From Lathyrus oleraceus (Eukaryota > Streptophyta > Magnoliopsida > Fabales > Fabaceae), in assembly GCF_024323335.1 (NCBI RefSeq), contig NC_066579.1, positions 244,897,068-244,961,067 of the forward strand: a stretch of DNA of 64,000 bases, in the 5' to 3' direction. The notes beneath the pieces were generated by a model. The model searched no databases. It worked only from the letters and a program-made list of their open reading frames with translations, and was not told the origin of the DNA. Positions 32,027 through 42,860 of the stretch are shown here, piece after piece; position 1 is the first letter of the stretch; each line of letters starts with the position of its first letter. The translations under genes and the position numbers were made by a program.

Positions 32027-32932
32027 GTCACGCTAGAACAGTTTGATAGCATTGTTGCAAATATCACCGCTTGTAACAATTTGAGTTTTTGTGACTCTGA
32101 TCTCCCCGAGGAGGGAAGAGACCACAACTTGGCATTACATATATCTATGAGCTGCAAAGATGACGCCATGTCCAATGTGTTGGTGGACACTGGGTCATCA
32201 TTGAATGTATTACCGAAAACCACTCTCGGGAAATTGTCATATCAGGGGCCTCCCATGAGGCAGAGTGGGGTAGTTGTGAAGGCCTTCGATGGGTCTCGCA
32301 AAACTGTGATTGGTGAGGTTGATCTCCCAGTCAAAATCGGACCAAGTAATTTCCAGATTACCTTCCAGGTTATGGACATTCACCCATCATATAGCTGTCT
32401 CTTAGGCAGACCATGGATTCACGAGGCTGGCGCCGTGACATCCACCCTACACCAGAAACTGAAATTTGTAAAGACTAAGAAGCTGGTGGTGGTAGGGGGA
32501 GAAAAGGCTCTCCTGGTTAGACATTTGTCTTCCTTCTCATATATAGATGCTAAGGATGAAGTTGGAACTCCCTTCCAAGCTTTATCTATTGCTGAGCCTG
32601 TTGAGAAGAAAACTCCTTCATTTGCTTCCTACAAAGATGCGAAGTCGGCCATTGAGCATGGCATAACTGCTGGATTGGGGCAAATGATCAAGTTAGAAGA
32701 CAACAAGTCCCGGTCTGGTATAGGTTATTCTTCTGGGGTCTTCAACAAGCAAGGTTTGTTCAAGAGTGGTGGATTTATCCACACCAGTCAAGACGAAGAG
32801 GCTGCTGCCATTTTGGAAGAGGACGAAGAGGATTTGGCAATTTCGTTATCCCTGGAGGGATCTGCAATAATTGAGTCGCTGTGGATATTCCAACAGTTAT
32901 CCATAAGTCGAAGTAATGTTCATTATGTTTAA
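32027..32932 (+). pseudogene. gag-pro: Ogre-B gag-protease, 3' fragment with protease domain
   Basis: Begins in the middle of gag-pro at the Tat-E insertion, at the codons for VTLEQFDSIVANI, and stays open to 32932. The open frame extends back into the Tat-E LTR to 31955, but those residues are chance LTR translation. The protease DTGSS is intact with its Asp at 32186-32188, and the sequence closely follows Ogre-A. The final 25 or so residues diverge from Ogre-A after the acidic EEDEED stretch because of a frame change near 32840. Not a functional gene: no Gag and no start of its own. Confidence 0.9.
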
Positions 32933-33189
32933 AAAAAACCTTCTCCCATGCCAAAAGGAGGAGTGATGACATTGTTGGCGCATAAATGCAATGATATTTT
33001 CATTCAATAAATTCATTTTAAATGTTTGTTTTTCCAATTATTTTCCCTTTTTGCTTTTTGCATGAAATTGATGATCACATAAAACCCTAAAGATAAGAAT
33101 AAAACCAATCTTTTCATCTGCATAATGATTTGCCTTGTTTTGAGTTCTAAAATCTCTTTTATATCCAAAATTACTATGTAGGTTGATCA
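32933..33189 (+). other. Ogre-B linker between protease and pol, probable intron relic
   Basis: T-rich, non-coding. Corresponds to 14928-15202 in Ogre-A and shares words such as CCATGCCAAAAGGAG and CTGCATAATGATTTGC. The end reads ACTATGTAG before GTTGATCAAACC, where Ogre-A has TTATGCAG, so the acceptor AG is kept. Confidence 0.7.
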
Positions 33190-36100
33190 AACCCATTGAA
33201 CATAATGATCCAACACCATCTCCCAACTTTGAATTCCCTGTATTTGAGGCGGAAGAAGATGATGTTGAAAAGATTCCTGACGAGATTACCCGTCTACTTG
33301 AGCATGAAGAGAAGATCATTCAGCCGCATCTTGAGAATTTGGAAGCAGTCAATTTAGGGTCTGAGGATTGTGTGCGAGAAGTAAAGATTGGGGCACTCCT
33401 AGAAGAGTCTTTTAAGAAGGGGTTGATTGAATTACTACGAGAATATGTTGACGTCTTTGCTTGGTCATATGAAGACATGCCTGGTCTAGATACAGATATT
33501 GTGCAACATTTCCTACCTTTGAAGCCTGAGTGTGTGCCTGTAAAGCAAAAGCTCAGAAGAACTCATCCCAATATGGCAGTAAAGATCAAGGAGGAAGTTC
33601 AGAAGCAAATTGATGCGGGGTTTCTGGTGACTTCTACGTATCCTCAGTGGGTGGCCAATATTGTGCCCGTGCCTAAGAAAGATGGAAAAGTCCGAATGTG
33701 TGTGGACTATAGAGACTTGAATAAAGCTAGTCCGAAAGATGATTTTCCACTACCACATATTGATATGTTGGTAGATAATACAGCTAAATTCAAGGTCTTC
33801 TCATTTATGAACGGATTTTCTGGATATAATCAGATTAAAATGGCACCCGAGGATATGGAGAAGACAACATTCATCACACCTTGGGGAACATTCTGTTATC
33901 GAGTGATGCCCTTCGGTTTGAAGAACGCCGGAGCCACGTATCAACGAGCTATGACTACCCTATTTCATGATATTATGCATAAGGAGATCGAGGTATATGT
34001 TGATGATATGATTGCTAAGTCGAAAACGGAAGTTGAACATGTAGAACACCTATTGAAGCTTTTTCAGCGTTTGAGGAAGTACAAGCTTCGGCTGAATCCC
34101 AACAAGTGTACATTTGGAGTCCGTTCCGGCAGGCTTTTGGGCTTTATCATTAGTGAAAGAGGTATTGAGGTTGATCCTGCCAAGGTCAAAGCAATACAAG
34201 AGATGCCTGCGCCCAAAACTGAGAAGCAAGTCCGAGGTTTTCTTGGCCGCTTGAATTACATTTCCAGATTCATATCACACATGACTGCAACATGTGCGCC
34301 GATATTCAAGCTCCTCCGGAAAGATCAGTCCCATGATTAGACCGAGGATTGCTAGAAAGCTTTTGACAGTATTAAAGAATATTTGTCTGAACCTCCGATC
34401 CTGTCTCCGCCTGTAGAAGGAAGACCATTGATTATGTATCTGACGGTTCTTGAAGACTCGATGGGGTGTGTCCTTGGTCAGCATGATGAATTAGGAAATA
34501 AAGAGTATGCCGTCTACTATTTGAGTAAGAAGTTTACTGATTGTGAGTCCCGATACTCAATGCTTGAGAAAACATGTTGTGTTTTGGCTTGGGATGCTAA
34601 ACGCTTACGTCAGTATATGTTAAATCATACGACTTAGTTGATATCCAGAACGGATCCGATCAAGTATATCTTCGAGAAGCCTGCTTTAACTAGGAGGATT
34701 GCCCGTTGGCAGATGTTGTTATCTGAGTATGATATTGAGTATCGAGCTCAGAAGGCTATTAAAGGTAGTGTCTTGGCTGACCATTTGGCACATCAGCCCA
34801 TTGAGGATTATCAGTCAGTTCAGTATGACTTCCCAGATGAGGAGATCCTGTATTTGAAAATGAAAGATTGCGATGAGCCTACGCTCGATGAAGGCCCAGA
34901 GCCTGGTTCCAGATGGAGTATGGTATTTGATGGCGCTGTAAATCAATATGGAAATGGTATTGGGGCAGTGATTATTACTCCTCAGGGCACACATTTTCCT
35001 TTTACAGCAAGGCTAACTTTCAAATGCACGAATAATATGGCTGAGTATGAGGCCTGTATTATGGGATTGGAAGAATGTATTGATCTTAGGATCAAGCATC
35101 TTGATGTTTATGGTGATTCGGCCCTCGTTGTTAATCAGATTAAGGGTGAATGGGAAATGAATCAGCCTGGTCTCATTCCATATAGGGATTATGCGAGGAG
35201 GATTTCAACATTATTTACTGAGGTTGATTTCCATCATATTCCTCGAGATGAGAATCGGATGGCAGATGCTCTTGCTACACTTGCTTCAATGATTGTGGTC
35301 AGACTTTGGAATGAAGTTCCCAATATCACTGTGATGCGCTTGGACAGACCAGCTCATGTATTTGCAGTAGAAGAAGTGAAAGATGATAAGCCATGGTACT
35401 ATGACATCAAGTGTTTCCTTTTGAGCCAGGGTTTACCCGCCTGGGGCATCTGTGAAAGATAAGAAGACTCTGAGAATATTATCAGGAAGTTTCTACCTCA
35501 ATGGTGATGTGCTTTATAAGAGAAATTTTGATATGGTGTTGCTCAGATGTGTGGATAGACACGAAGCAGACATGTTGATGACTGAGGTCCATGAGGGTTC
35601 ATTTCGTACACATTCCAATGGACATGCCATGGCTAGAAAGATGTTGAGAGCAGGCTACTATTGGCTGACAATGGAGTCTGGCTATTGCAAATATGTGAAG
35701 AAATGCCATAAGTGTCAGATTTATGCGGATAAGATTCATATTCCTCCGACACTTCTGAATGTGATTTCATCACCATGGCCTTTCTCTATGTGGGGAATCG
35801 ACATGATTGGCATGATAGAGCCGAAAGTGTCCAATGGACACAGATTTATTCTCGTAGCAATTGATTACTTCACTAAATGGGCTGAAGCGGCATCATATGC
35901 AAATGTGACCAGGCAGGTGGTTGTGAAGTTTATTAAGAACCAACTCATATGTCGATATGGTGTGCCAGATAAGATCATTACTGATAATGGATCTAACTTG
36001 AACAACAAAATGTTGAAAGAGCTGTGTAGTGAGTTCAAGATTGCGCATCATAATTCTTCTCCTTACAGACCCAAGATGAATGAGGCTGTTGAAGCTGCTA

Positions 36101-36642
36101 ATAAGAATATCAAGAAAATTATCCAGAAGATGGTTGTTACGTACAAGGATTGGCATGAGATGCTGCCATTTGCTTTACATGGATATCGTACATCTGTCCG
36201 TACTTCAACAGGGGCAACCCCTTTTTCTCTTGTTTACGGCATGGAGGTTGTGCTCCCAATAGAGGTAGAGATCCCATCAATGAGAGTCTTGATGGAAGCC
36301 AAGTTGACCGATGTTGAACGGGTTCAGAGTCGTTATGATCAGTTGAATTTGATAGAAGAGAAGAGATTGACTGCCATGTGCCATGGTCAGTTATATCAAC
36401 AAAGGATGAAGAAAGCCTTTGATAAGAAGGTCAAGCCTCGTGTGTTCCGAGAAGGTGACCTTGTGCTCAAAAAAGTCCTGTATTTCGCGCCCGATTCCAG
36501 GGGCAAGTGGACTCTAAACTATGAAGGTCCATATGTTGTTAAGAGAGTCTTTTCAGGCGGTGCATTGATACTTACAACTATGGATGGGGAGGATTTCACT
36601 CGTCCTGTGAATTCGGATGCAGTCAAGAAATACTTCGCCTAA
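33190..36642 (+). pseudogene. pol: Ogre-B pol with three stops and a frameshift
   Basis: Same domain order as Ogre-A pol: RT, RNase H, second RNase H, integrase. YVDD is present at 33996-34007. Disruptions seen: TAG at 34338-34340 and 34635-34637 where Ogre-A has Trp (TGG), TAG at 34353-34355 where Ogre-A has Gln (CAG), and one extra base near 35435 that shifts the frame, with the integrase frame resuming by about 35452. All three stops are G-to-A or C-to-T changes, as expected from decay of methylated cytosine. A Gly-to-Glu change next to the third catalytic integrase residue (EAVEAANK against GAVEAANK) is also seen. The protein cannot be made full length. Confidence 0.95.
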
Positions 36643-36760
36643 AAAAAAGAAGAAGAATAGCTCGCTAAGTTGAAAACCCGAAAGGGCGACTTAGGCAAAA
36701 ATGAGCGTCTTGGTGGATTGAAAACCCGAAAGGGCGATCCAGGAAAAAATTAGAGACATA
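36643..36760 (+). other. Two stem-loops with GAAA tetraloops after Ogre-B pol
   Basis: Stem-loop 1 (36665-36694): CTAAGTTG / CGACTTAG outer arms (one G-U pair), AAAA internal loop, CCC-GAAA-GGG hairpin. Stem-loop 2 (36715-36740): GGATTG / CGATCC arms, AAAA, CCC-GAAA-GGG. The first part of the Ogre-B 3' UTR; LARD-F inserted right after it. Confidence 0.7.
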
Positions 36761-36765
36761 AAAAA
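36761..36765 (+). other. LARD-F target-site duplication, left copy
   Basis: AAAAA before the LTR start; right copy AAAAA at 44186-44190. Ogre-B sequence resumes directly after it. Confidence 0.85.
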
Positions 36766-38090
36766 TGTTAGTACCTTAAGATTGGCATTAATTTTGTAAA
36801 ACAAATAATATGTAATCACCTCTGCTGTTTTAATATGTTGGGTTGAAGAAGTTCAACATTTGGACCAACATGTCATGTAAGATGTCACGACATCGGGACT
36901 GTGACATCTCACATGTGTATCAAACTGAATCAGTTAATTCTGGTTTGGTTTGTGATTAATTAGGAGATCTGGTGAATATCCTATCTCGTATGTGAAGATC
37001 TTGAAGATTCAATCAGAAGATTTGGTAATATATTTGGTGAATATACAGTTCCCAAATATGGAGATCTTTTAGGAAATAAAAGATTGAAGACCATGATTGG
37101 AGCAGAAGATTTCTGCCAGCTCTGTAACAACAAAGAAGAAGATTTGCTGCGATTTATGAAGGCCCAAATCCAGTTGGGTGATTAGGTTATAAATAGTAGA
37201 TTGTAACCTAAGTTTTGTAAGCCTCAAACAATGTAAAAATTAGAGGTGTGTGTGTGAGGTAAACCTCCCAACCTGTGGGAAGGTTACCAGGTGTTTCTCA
37301 GTGCTTGAAAGCATGAGATTATTTGTAACTCAAAGCCTGTAGGCAAGAGTGGTTAGGTTCTTGAACGAAGCTGTGAAGCAAGTTCAAGTTGTTTAAACAT
37401 TACATGGTACTTGTAATGATAGGAATGGAAACTGGAGGTTTCTACCTAGGAGTGCCTAGGTATAGATTGTATTGGGTAGGGATTAAGTGAAGAGTTGTAA
37501 ACGGGGGAGTTTAACTCTGAATTAATACTGCTAATAGTGGATCTTCTTCCTGGCTTGGTATGCCCCCAGAGTAGGTAACGTTGTACCGAACTGGGTTAAC
37601 AATTACTGGTGTTTTTACCTTCTGCACACTATATTTTGTTTGTTATAACTCAGTCTGTTTTGAGTCTGTTTATGAAGGGAATAACAGACCTAACACATAA
37701 CCTGCAGTCTGAATGCAAAATAGAATGTTATGACATTCATCATTGACTGCTGATACTGATAGACTGGTTGGTTTGTTACAGTTCACCCATCTGTAATGCT
37801 GGGAGAGGTGATGTTCAAATCAATGTTGTGACATCATTTTGATAACTGGGCAGGATCAATAAACATAAGGGCTATGTTTGATTTCTACCGTGTCTTTGCA
37901 CTAGATGGATAAAACTGGATGTTCTTCTTTCCATGGTGGTATATCAGCAGATGTCTTGACATCTGTGACTGAGTGCATATGAGGACTAGACTTTAATTGT
38001 TATAATTGTCTTGCTGTATTAGTAACAATGTTGGATCAGATGTCATGACTTCGTGTAGAACATCTGAACTCTGACTATACCAGAATTTCA
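36766..38090 (+). repeat. LARD-F 5' LTR
   Basis: 1325 bp, TGTTAGTACC...CAGAATTTCA. Same length as the 3' LTR. Contains several ATGTC/GACAT palindromes, for example 36881-36894 and 37949-37966. Confidence 0.93.
37188..37196 (+). promoter_or_regulatory. TATA box of LARD-F LTR
   Basis: TATAAATAG, 422 bp into the LTR; the same box is at 43283-43291 in the 3' LTR. A good plant TATA box, at a normal position for the end of U3. Confidence 0.7.
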
Positions 38091-38092
38091 AT

Positions 38093-38104
38093 TCGTATCA
38101 GAGC
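38093..38104 (+). other. LARD-F primer-binding site, degenerate
   Basis: TCGTATCAGAGC, 2 bp after the LTR. Ten of 12 positions match the TGGTATCAGAGC type that pairs with initiator-methionine tRNA, which the Tekay element has in perfect form at 62845-62856. The two 5'-most bases after the T differ or are shifted. Confidence 0.7.
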
Positions 38105-41083
38105 AGGCATCCTGTTCTGTTTCTGGATGAGATCCATGGGTGATACTTTCTGGTATCTTGCAAGGAATTATGCCAGTACTGATGTTGGAACCTGTGGAAG
38201 GTTCTGTGATTTCCCTGAATGGTCCCTTGAAGTAGGTAGATGGACTATTCATGACAGGAACTGTGTGTGCCTATCTCTGGAGGTTGGCAATTGGCCTTTG
38301 TGTGGAACAGTTGTGCTAGTATTGAAACATACTCAAACTTGGTATGTTCTTGGAGGCTGATCTGGTGAAGTGTGTGGTCATAGATTGAGTTGTATTATGA
38401 TTTCCACTGCATAATACCTGGCTAAACTCAAACTCTGATGAAGGTTCCCCTCATATGGATGAAAGGCTGATGTATTCAAGATTTCATCATAATCTACTGA
38501 AGATGTCAAAGATACTTGAGTCTCCTCAAGTCCACTCATCATGACGTTCTCACTTCAGGATGGTAAGAATCACCTGATCACTGATTCTTTTACTCTCTTG
38601 GGTAGTGTATATGAAGATCTTGAAGATTTTCAAGGGGGGTTTGTTCCAAGGAGGTGGAACTAATGTTCTATGCGATGTTAGAACATGTTGTTCAACAAGT
38701 ATGCAGCTACTGGTTGAAGAGCAGATGTGTTTAGGTGTCAAACAAAGGGATACTTTGTTTGGAACCTACTCCTGACCTGGAAGAGGAGACATCTGTGGGT
38801 GCTAAGTTGACAAGGGTAGGGTCAACTATTTGTGTGCTCAAGAAGGTCACTTTTAGACGTCTGATCTCTAGAAGTGGAGCTGGTTGAGATGTGACACGGT
38901 GCAATTTCCTACTGCCTGTCTTATTCCTATAGATTGATCAGGATTGGATAGTTGTTCCCTGAAATACTATGTTGTGTTGGAAGACAAGTTCCCTGGATGT
39001 TAGAAGTCAGTGATGGGGTAACCTGATTGTTATTTCATTTAAGAGGATTGGGACCATGAATCTTGTTATTCAAACACCACGCTCAGAAGTGGCAGTTCTT
39101 TCAAGGAGTGAGAATATGAAGATTCAGAGGTTGGTTGAGGTAGTATGCTCTGGCAATGCATATCTACTATTGACTGGTGTTGTTTTCTTTCACTAGTACT
39201 GATGGTCAGTTGGAGTCTGATTGGTATGATTGGAGTATGTATAGGTATAACTCATAGAGTTAGTTGCCACTGGTAGGGATGGTGTATGTCATGTTGAGAC
39301 ATGTCTGTACAATGCATGGATATTGGTGTGGAGTTTCCATGATTGTTAATTTGAGGGGGAGTTTTGGTTAACCTCCTCACGTTCGGTCAGCCTAGGGTCT
39401 GGTTGGCTGTTGACCTGTGTCACATGGGTTCTGGCGGTTGTGTGACACATTTGCAAGGAAGAATTCATCTCTCTCATTCGTAAGGGTGAATTTAATCTGG
39501 GAAGATTTTCAAAACTGTTGAGGTGCTTACAAGCAGAAGATGTTGACACTAGAAGAGTATTTTCAAAAGTAGTCTTATGGTGGAAGTATCTGAAAGGAAT
39601 ATTGGGAAAGGATTTAAGATCAATGTCTACTTGTGCCAAGTACAAGTATTTAATTGATTATCCTTAGAGCTCAAGATAAATGATGTTTTAAAAGATGTTG
39701 GAACATCTCATCTTCAAGATCCTGTGCGGAATCAAAGGAAGGATAGTACATTGGTTTATGATCTATCACTTTGGTGGCAGCAAAAGCATGTGATCTCTGA
39801 AAAGGTTTCCTGGCAAGAAACATGTTCAGCCTTGGTGTGTACAAGAAGAAGAAAACATCATAGTCCTGATGGTGGTTACTTGGATCAGTTTACTTCTGAT
39901 CTAGGTAAGGAAGTGCATTAGCTAATGCACACTATGGAGTCAAGAACAAGTGGCAGCAGTCTTGACATCATGGAAACAACTTTGCTTTAGGAAGTGGAAT
40001 CCTTGGTATAGCTGAAGGGATAGTTTCTAACTGGTCCTTCTAAAGACTCATGCATCAGAGTGTCTGATGTCGTTGGAGAAGAAGCAGGGATTCATCAAGG
40101 TGTGAGCTTGGATGACTTAACTGCAAACCTGCAGGATGGAGGATGTTTACTCAAACTTGGTTCCACAATCAAGTCTATGAGAACATTGAACTCTTGTTCT
40201 GTGAAGGGAGGAAGTTCTTTCAAGTGGCAGAAGAAGGAGCTGAATTCAACAGCTAGATGTCAAAACACAATGTTATGACATTTGGTTCAACTTCAGAATC
40301 TTAGTTGGTGAAGTGGCACATCAACTTGAGATAGAAAGGCCTATAGGGTTGTAGATTGGATACTTCAAAAAGCTTGAAGTTCAAGTCGCACTTGGAAGGT
40401 CAGAATATCTTTGGGAGAAGTCTGATAAACATGGAGAGGTCAAAAGACTGGCATTTGACTTTTTCATATGAGGATTCATGAAGGAGGTAATCAACCAGTG
40501 GCAATTGGTCTATCTCTGAAGGGAGTTCGAAGATTCAAGATAATCTACATATGGCAACTGATTATTCTTGAAGATAGTCTGAGACAAGTTACTTTTGAGC
40601 AGAAAAGTAGTAAGTTAAAGACAAAAGGAGGTGTTTTCTAGTCATCTCTTGGAGCTTGTTGCTGGAGTTGAAGAACATATGCAAGCAGGATTATTTCAGA
40701 ATGCCACTTACAATGCTAAGGCTTCTGATATTGGTTGTACCTGCTGGAGCTTATATGGAAGACATATGCTGCAGGATTGTTTCAGGTGACATACTCATTG
40801 TCATGGTAACTGATATGGTTGTACCTGCTATAAAAGGAAACTGGATTATGCAGGATTTTTCCCGATGTCATGACATCCTGTACACAGAACATTCAGTGTG
40901 AATGTCTGGTGTTTTGTGATTGCACAATTAATGGCAATCATTGGTTGATTGAAGATACGGCTAGCTGGCGCATTCTATCAGGGATTTCAACCAGATTTGT
41001 TTATTTTCCAGGATGATCTTTACAGCTGTTATAAAGATTTGATTGGAAAATATACTGAGGGTTTTCAAGATGTCCAATGCCTC

Positions 41084-41091
41084 TATAAAAA
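41084..41091 (+). promoter_or_regulatory. Promoter-like TATA box inside LARD-F
   Basis: CTCTATAAAAAGGGACTTAG is followed by AGAGAGAGAGCTAGGGTTTG-type sequence at about 41140, much like the TATA-plus-leader region of a plant LTR or gene. No open frame of note follows. It could be a relic of another LTR or a captured promoter. Confidence 0.4.
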
Positions 41092-41733
41092 GGGACTTAG
41101 AAAACTAGTTTGAAATCACAACCAAGACTGAGCGAAATTTAGAGAGAGAGCTAGGGTTTGTGTCTGGTTTCTTGTGGATCAAGCTTGTGATTCAGTGATA
41201 TCTGAAGAATATCAGATGGTGTTATGTTGTTTTCTGTTCTGGTTAGAAGAGAGATTATCACAGAGTGTGGATGTGTTCATCCAAGAAGGTTGAATAGAGG
41301 GCGTGCTCTTGAAGACATGAAGATGCGTCTTATGTTTTCCATTCATCAAGTGGTCTGGGTTCTCCTTGAATCAGGAAGTTTGTAAAGGACCAACCTTGGG
41401 GTGTTGGATATGTTCATCTCCAAGTTACAAGAGGAGAGTTGGTTGTTCATGACAGGGGGAGTTTTGTCTTTGCACTGCAAGTAATCATCAAGCTTGTGGT
41501 CTATGTGTTCTCAGATAACAAGGTATGGCACCTTGTTAGTTAGTGGGATGATGTGGTGTGTGTCAAGGCTGAGTGAGCAGAAGAATGTCTGACCGGATGT
41601 CATGACATTGCCTTGGACAAAACTGTTATTTCCTTCTGAAACTTATAGTCATAAGGAAATATGGAAGCAGATGTCAGTATGACAGTCTGACTGGTATAGG
41701 TGCTGGAGTTTTCAGTAGCTATTTTTTATGAAT

Positions 41734-41913
41734 GCACAGATTTAGGGGGAGAAGAAGTACCCTGGTGCATTGTGCATTTGTGTGTCTTACTAGTTGCATC
41801 CATAACTAGTAATTTTGATTGTTGCACAGATTTAGGGGGAGGAAAAGTACCCTTGTACATGTGTGTATTACTAGTAGCCATAGCTAGTGTTTGTTTTCTA
41901 CTTCTGCTGGTGA
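41734..41913 (+). repeat. 90-bp tandem duplication with polypurine words
   Basis: GCACAGATTTAGGGGGAG occurs at 41734 and 41824, each followed by AAGTACCC and GTGTGT sequence and ending in CTAGTAGC/CTAGTTGC-like words. Confidence 0.75.
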
Positions 41914-42848
41914 TTAAACTACTGGTGTGTGGTTTAAGTGCTGCTAGTTTGCCTTGTGAACAAAAAGGACAAAGTGTTCACAAGATGTCATATGTGATGT
42001 CTTAACATAAGATATCCTATGTTCCTGTTGGAAGTTATATAAGGAAATATGGATGTGTGGTGCCAGATGTCAAGCTATCATTGGAGGTGAGAAGTGGTCT
42101 TAGGGAATGGTGACAGGGAGAATATATGGAGAATGCAGACAAAAGCAGTATCAAATGTTAAGACATAGCTTGTAACGTGTCTGACAACATTTATGGAATA
42201 ATCTTGGAACTGCTGTTTCTGGAAACAGACAAGAGCTGTAAAAGGTATTCAAAGATTGTCTGGGATATTGGTGGTGATTCTCTGACTGATTCTCAGCAAA
42301 TATTTATGAATCTTGACCAAGCATTTACTCCTACCGTTAATTCCTAAGCATGGTCTGGCCTATTTAAAGGATGTTTCAGCACTCCTCTTCTCACAAGAGC
42401 GACATTTCATTCCCTCTAAACCATGGGGTTTGTTAAAATCTGGGCTTACTGCTCCTGGATCTGGTTTTGTGAAGGTGTCATATACAAATGTTTAGCTAAA
42501 AAGGGGGAGAAATACATTGTCCTAAGGATGCACCAGAAGCAAGCAATATCTGGTAGCAAGGAGAAGATGGATTCAGACACAAAAGTCACTAACTGGGTAT
42601 ATCAGTTGTGTCTTGTGATCTGAGTTAAAAAGACAGTTGTGTCTTGTGATCTGAGTTACATTACATATGTACTCAGCATTACATATTCTTCAGGAAGCCC
42701 TACTGCTGAGGGGAAGGGTTGTGGTGGAGCTGATCCTTGTACATCTTCTTCCTCATGTACACCAACAGTGGTGGTGGCATTGGGGCTGTCAAGGACAAAG
42801 AGGAAGTGCAGTCCCATATTGGGTTATTTGTTTTAGCTAAAATTTGCC

Positions 42849-42860
42849 AAAGGGGGAGAT
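42849..42860 (+). other. LARD-F polypurine tract
   Basis: AAAGGGGGAGAT directly before the 3' LTR start TGTTAGTACC. Confidence 0.88.

Larger units (their letters stand above)
38105..42848 (+). other. LARD-F internal region without genes
   Basis: 4.7 kb. The longest open frames are about 100 codons, on both strands, with no gag, protease, RT or integrase motif. It holds many ATGTC/GACAT palindromes, several GGGGGAG polypurine words (39353, 41454, 41747, 41836, 42502), a promoter-like segment near 41084 and a 90-bp duplication at 41734-41913. Confidence 0.8.

Noticed and set aside
31955..32932. A 325-codon frame that seems to fuse a signal-peptide-like start to a protease
   Set aside because: The first 24 codons are Tat-E LTR sequence and the rest is the interrupted Ogre-B gag-pro. 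The hydrophobic start is a chance result of the insertion joint.
38127..42836. Possible host gene fragments inside LARD-F
   Set aside because: Open frames are 60-100 codons, on both strands, with no recognisable domain or exon-like pattern. A database search could still reveal a captured gene.
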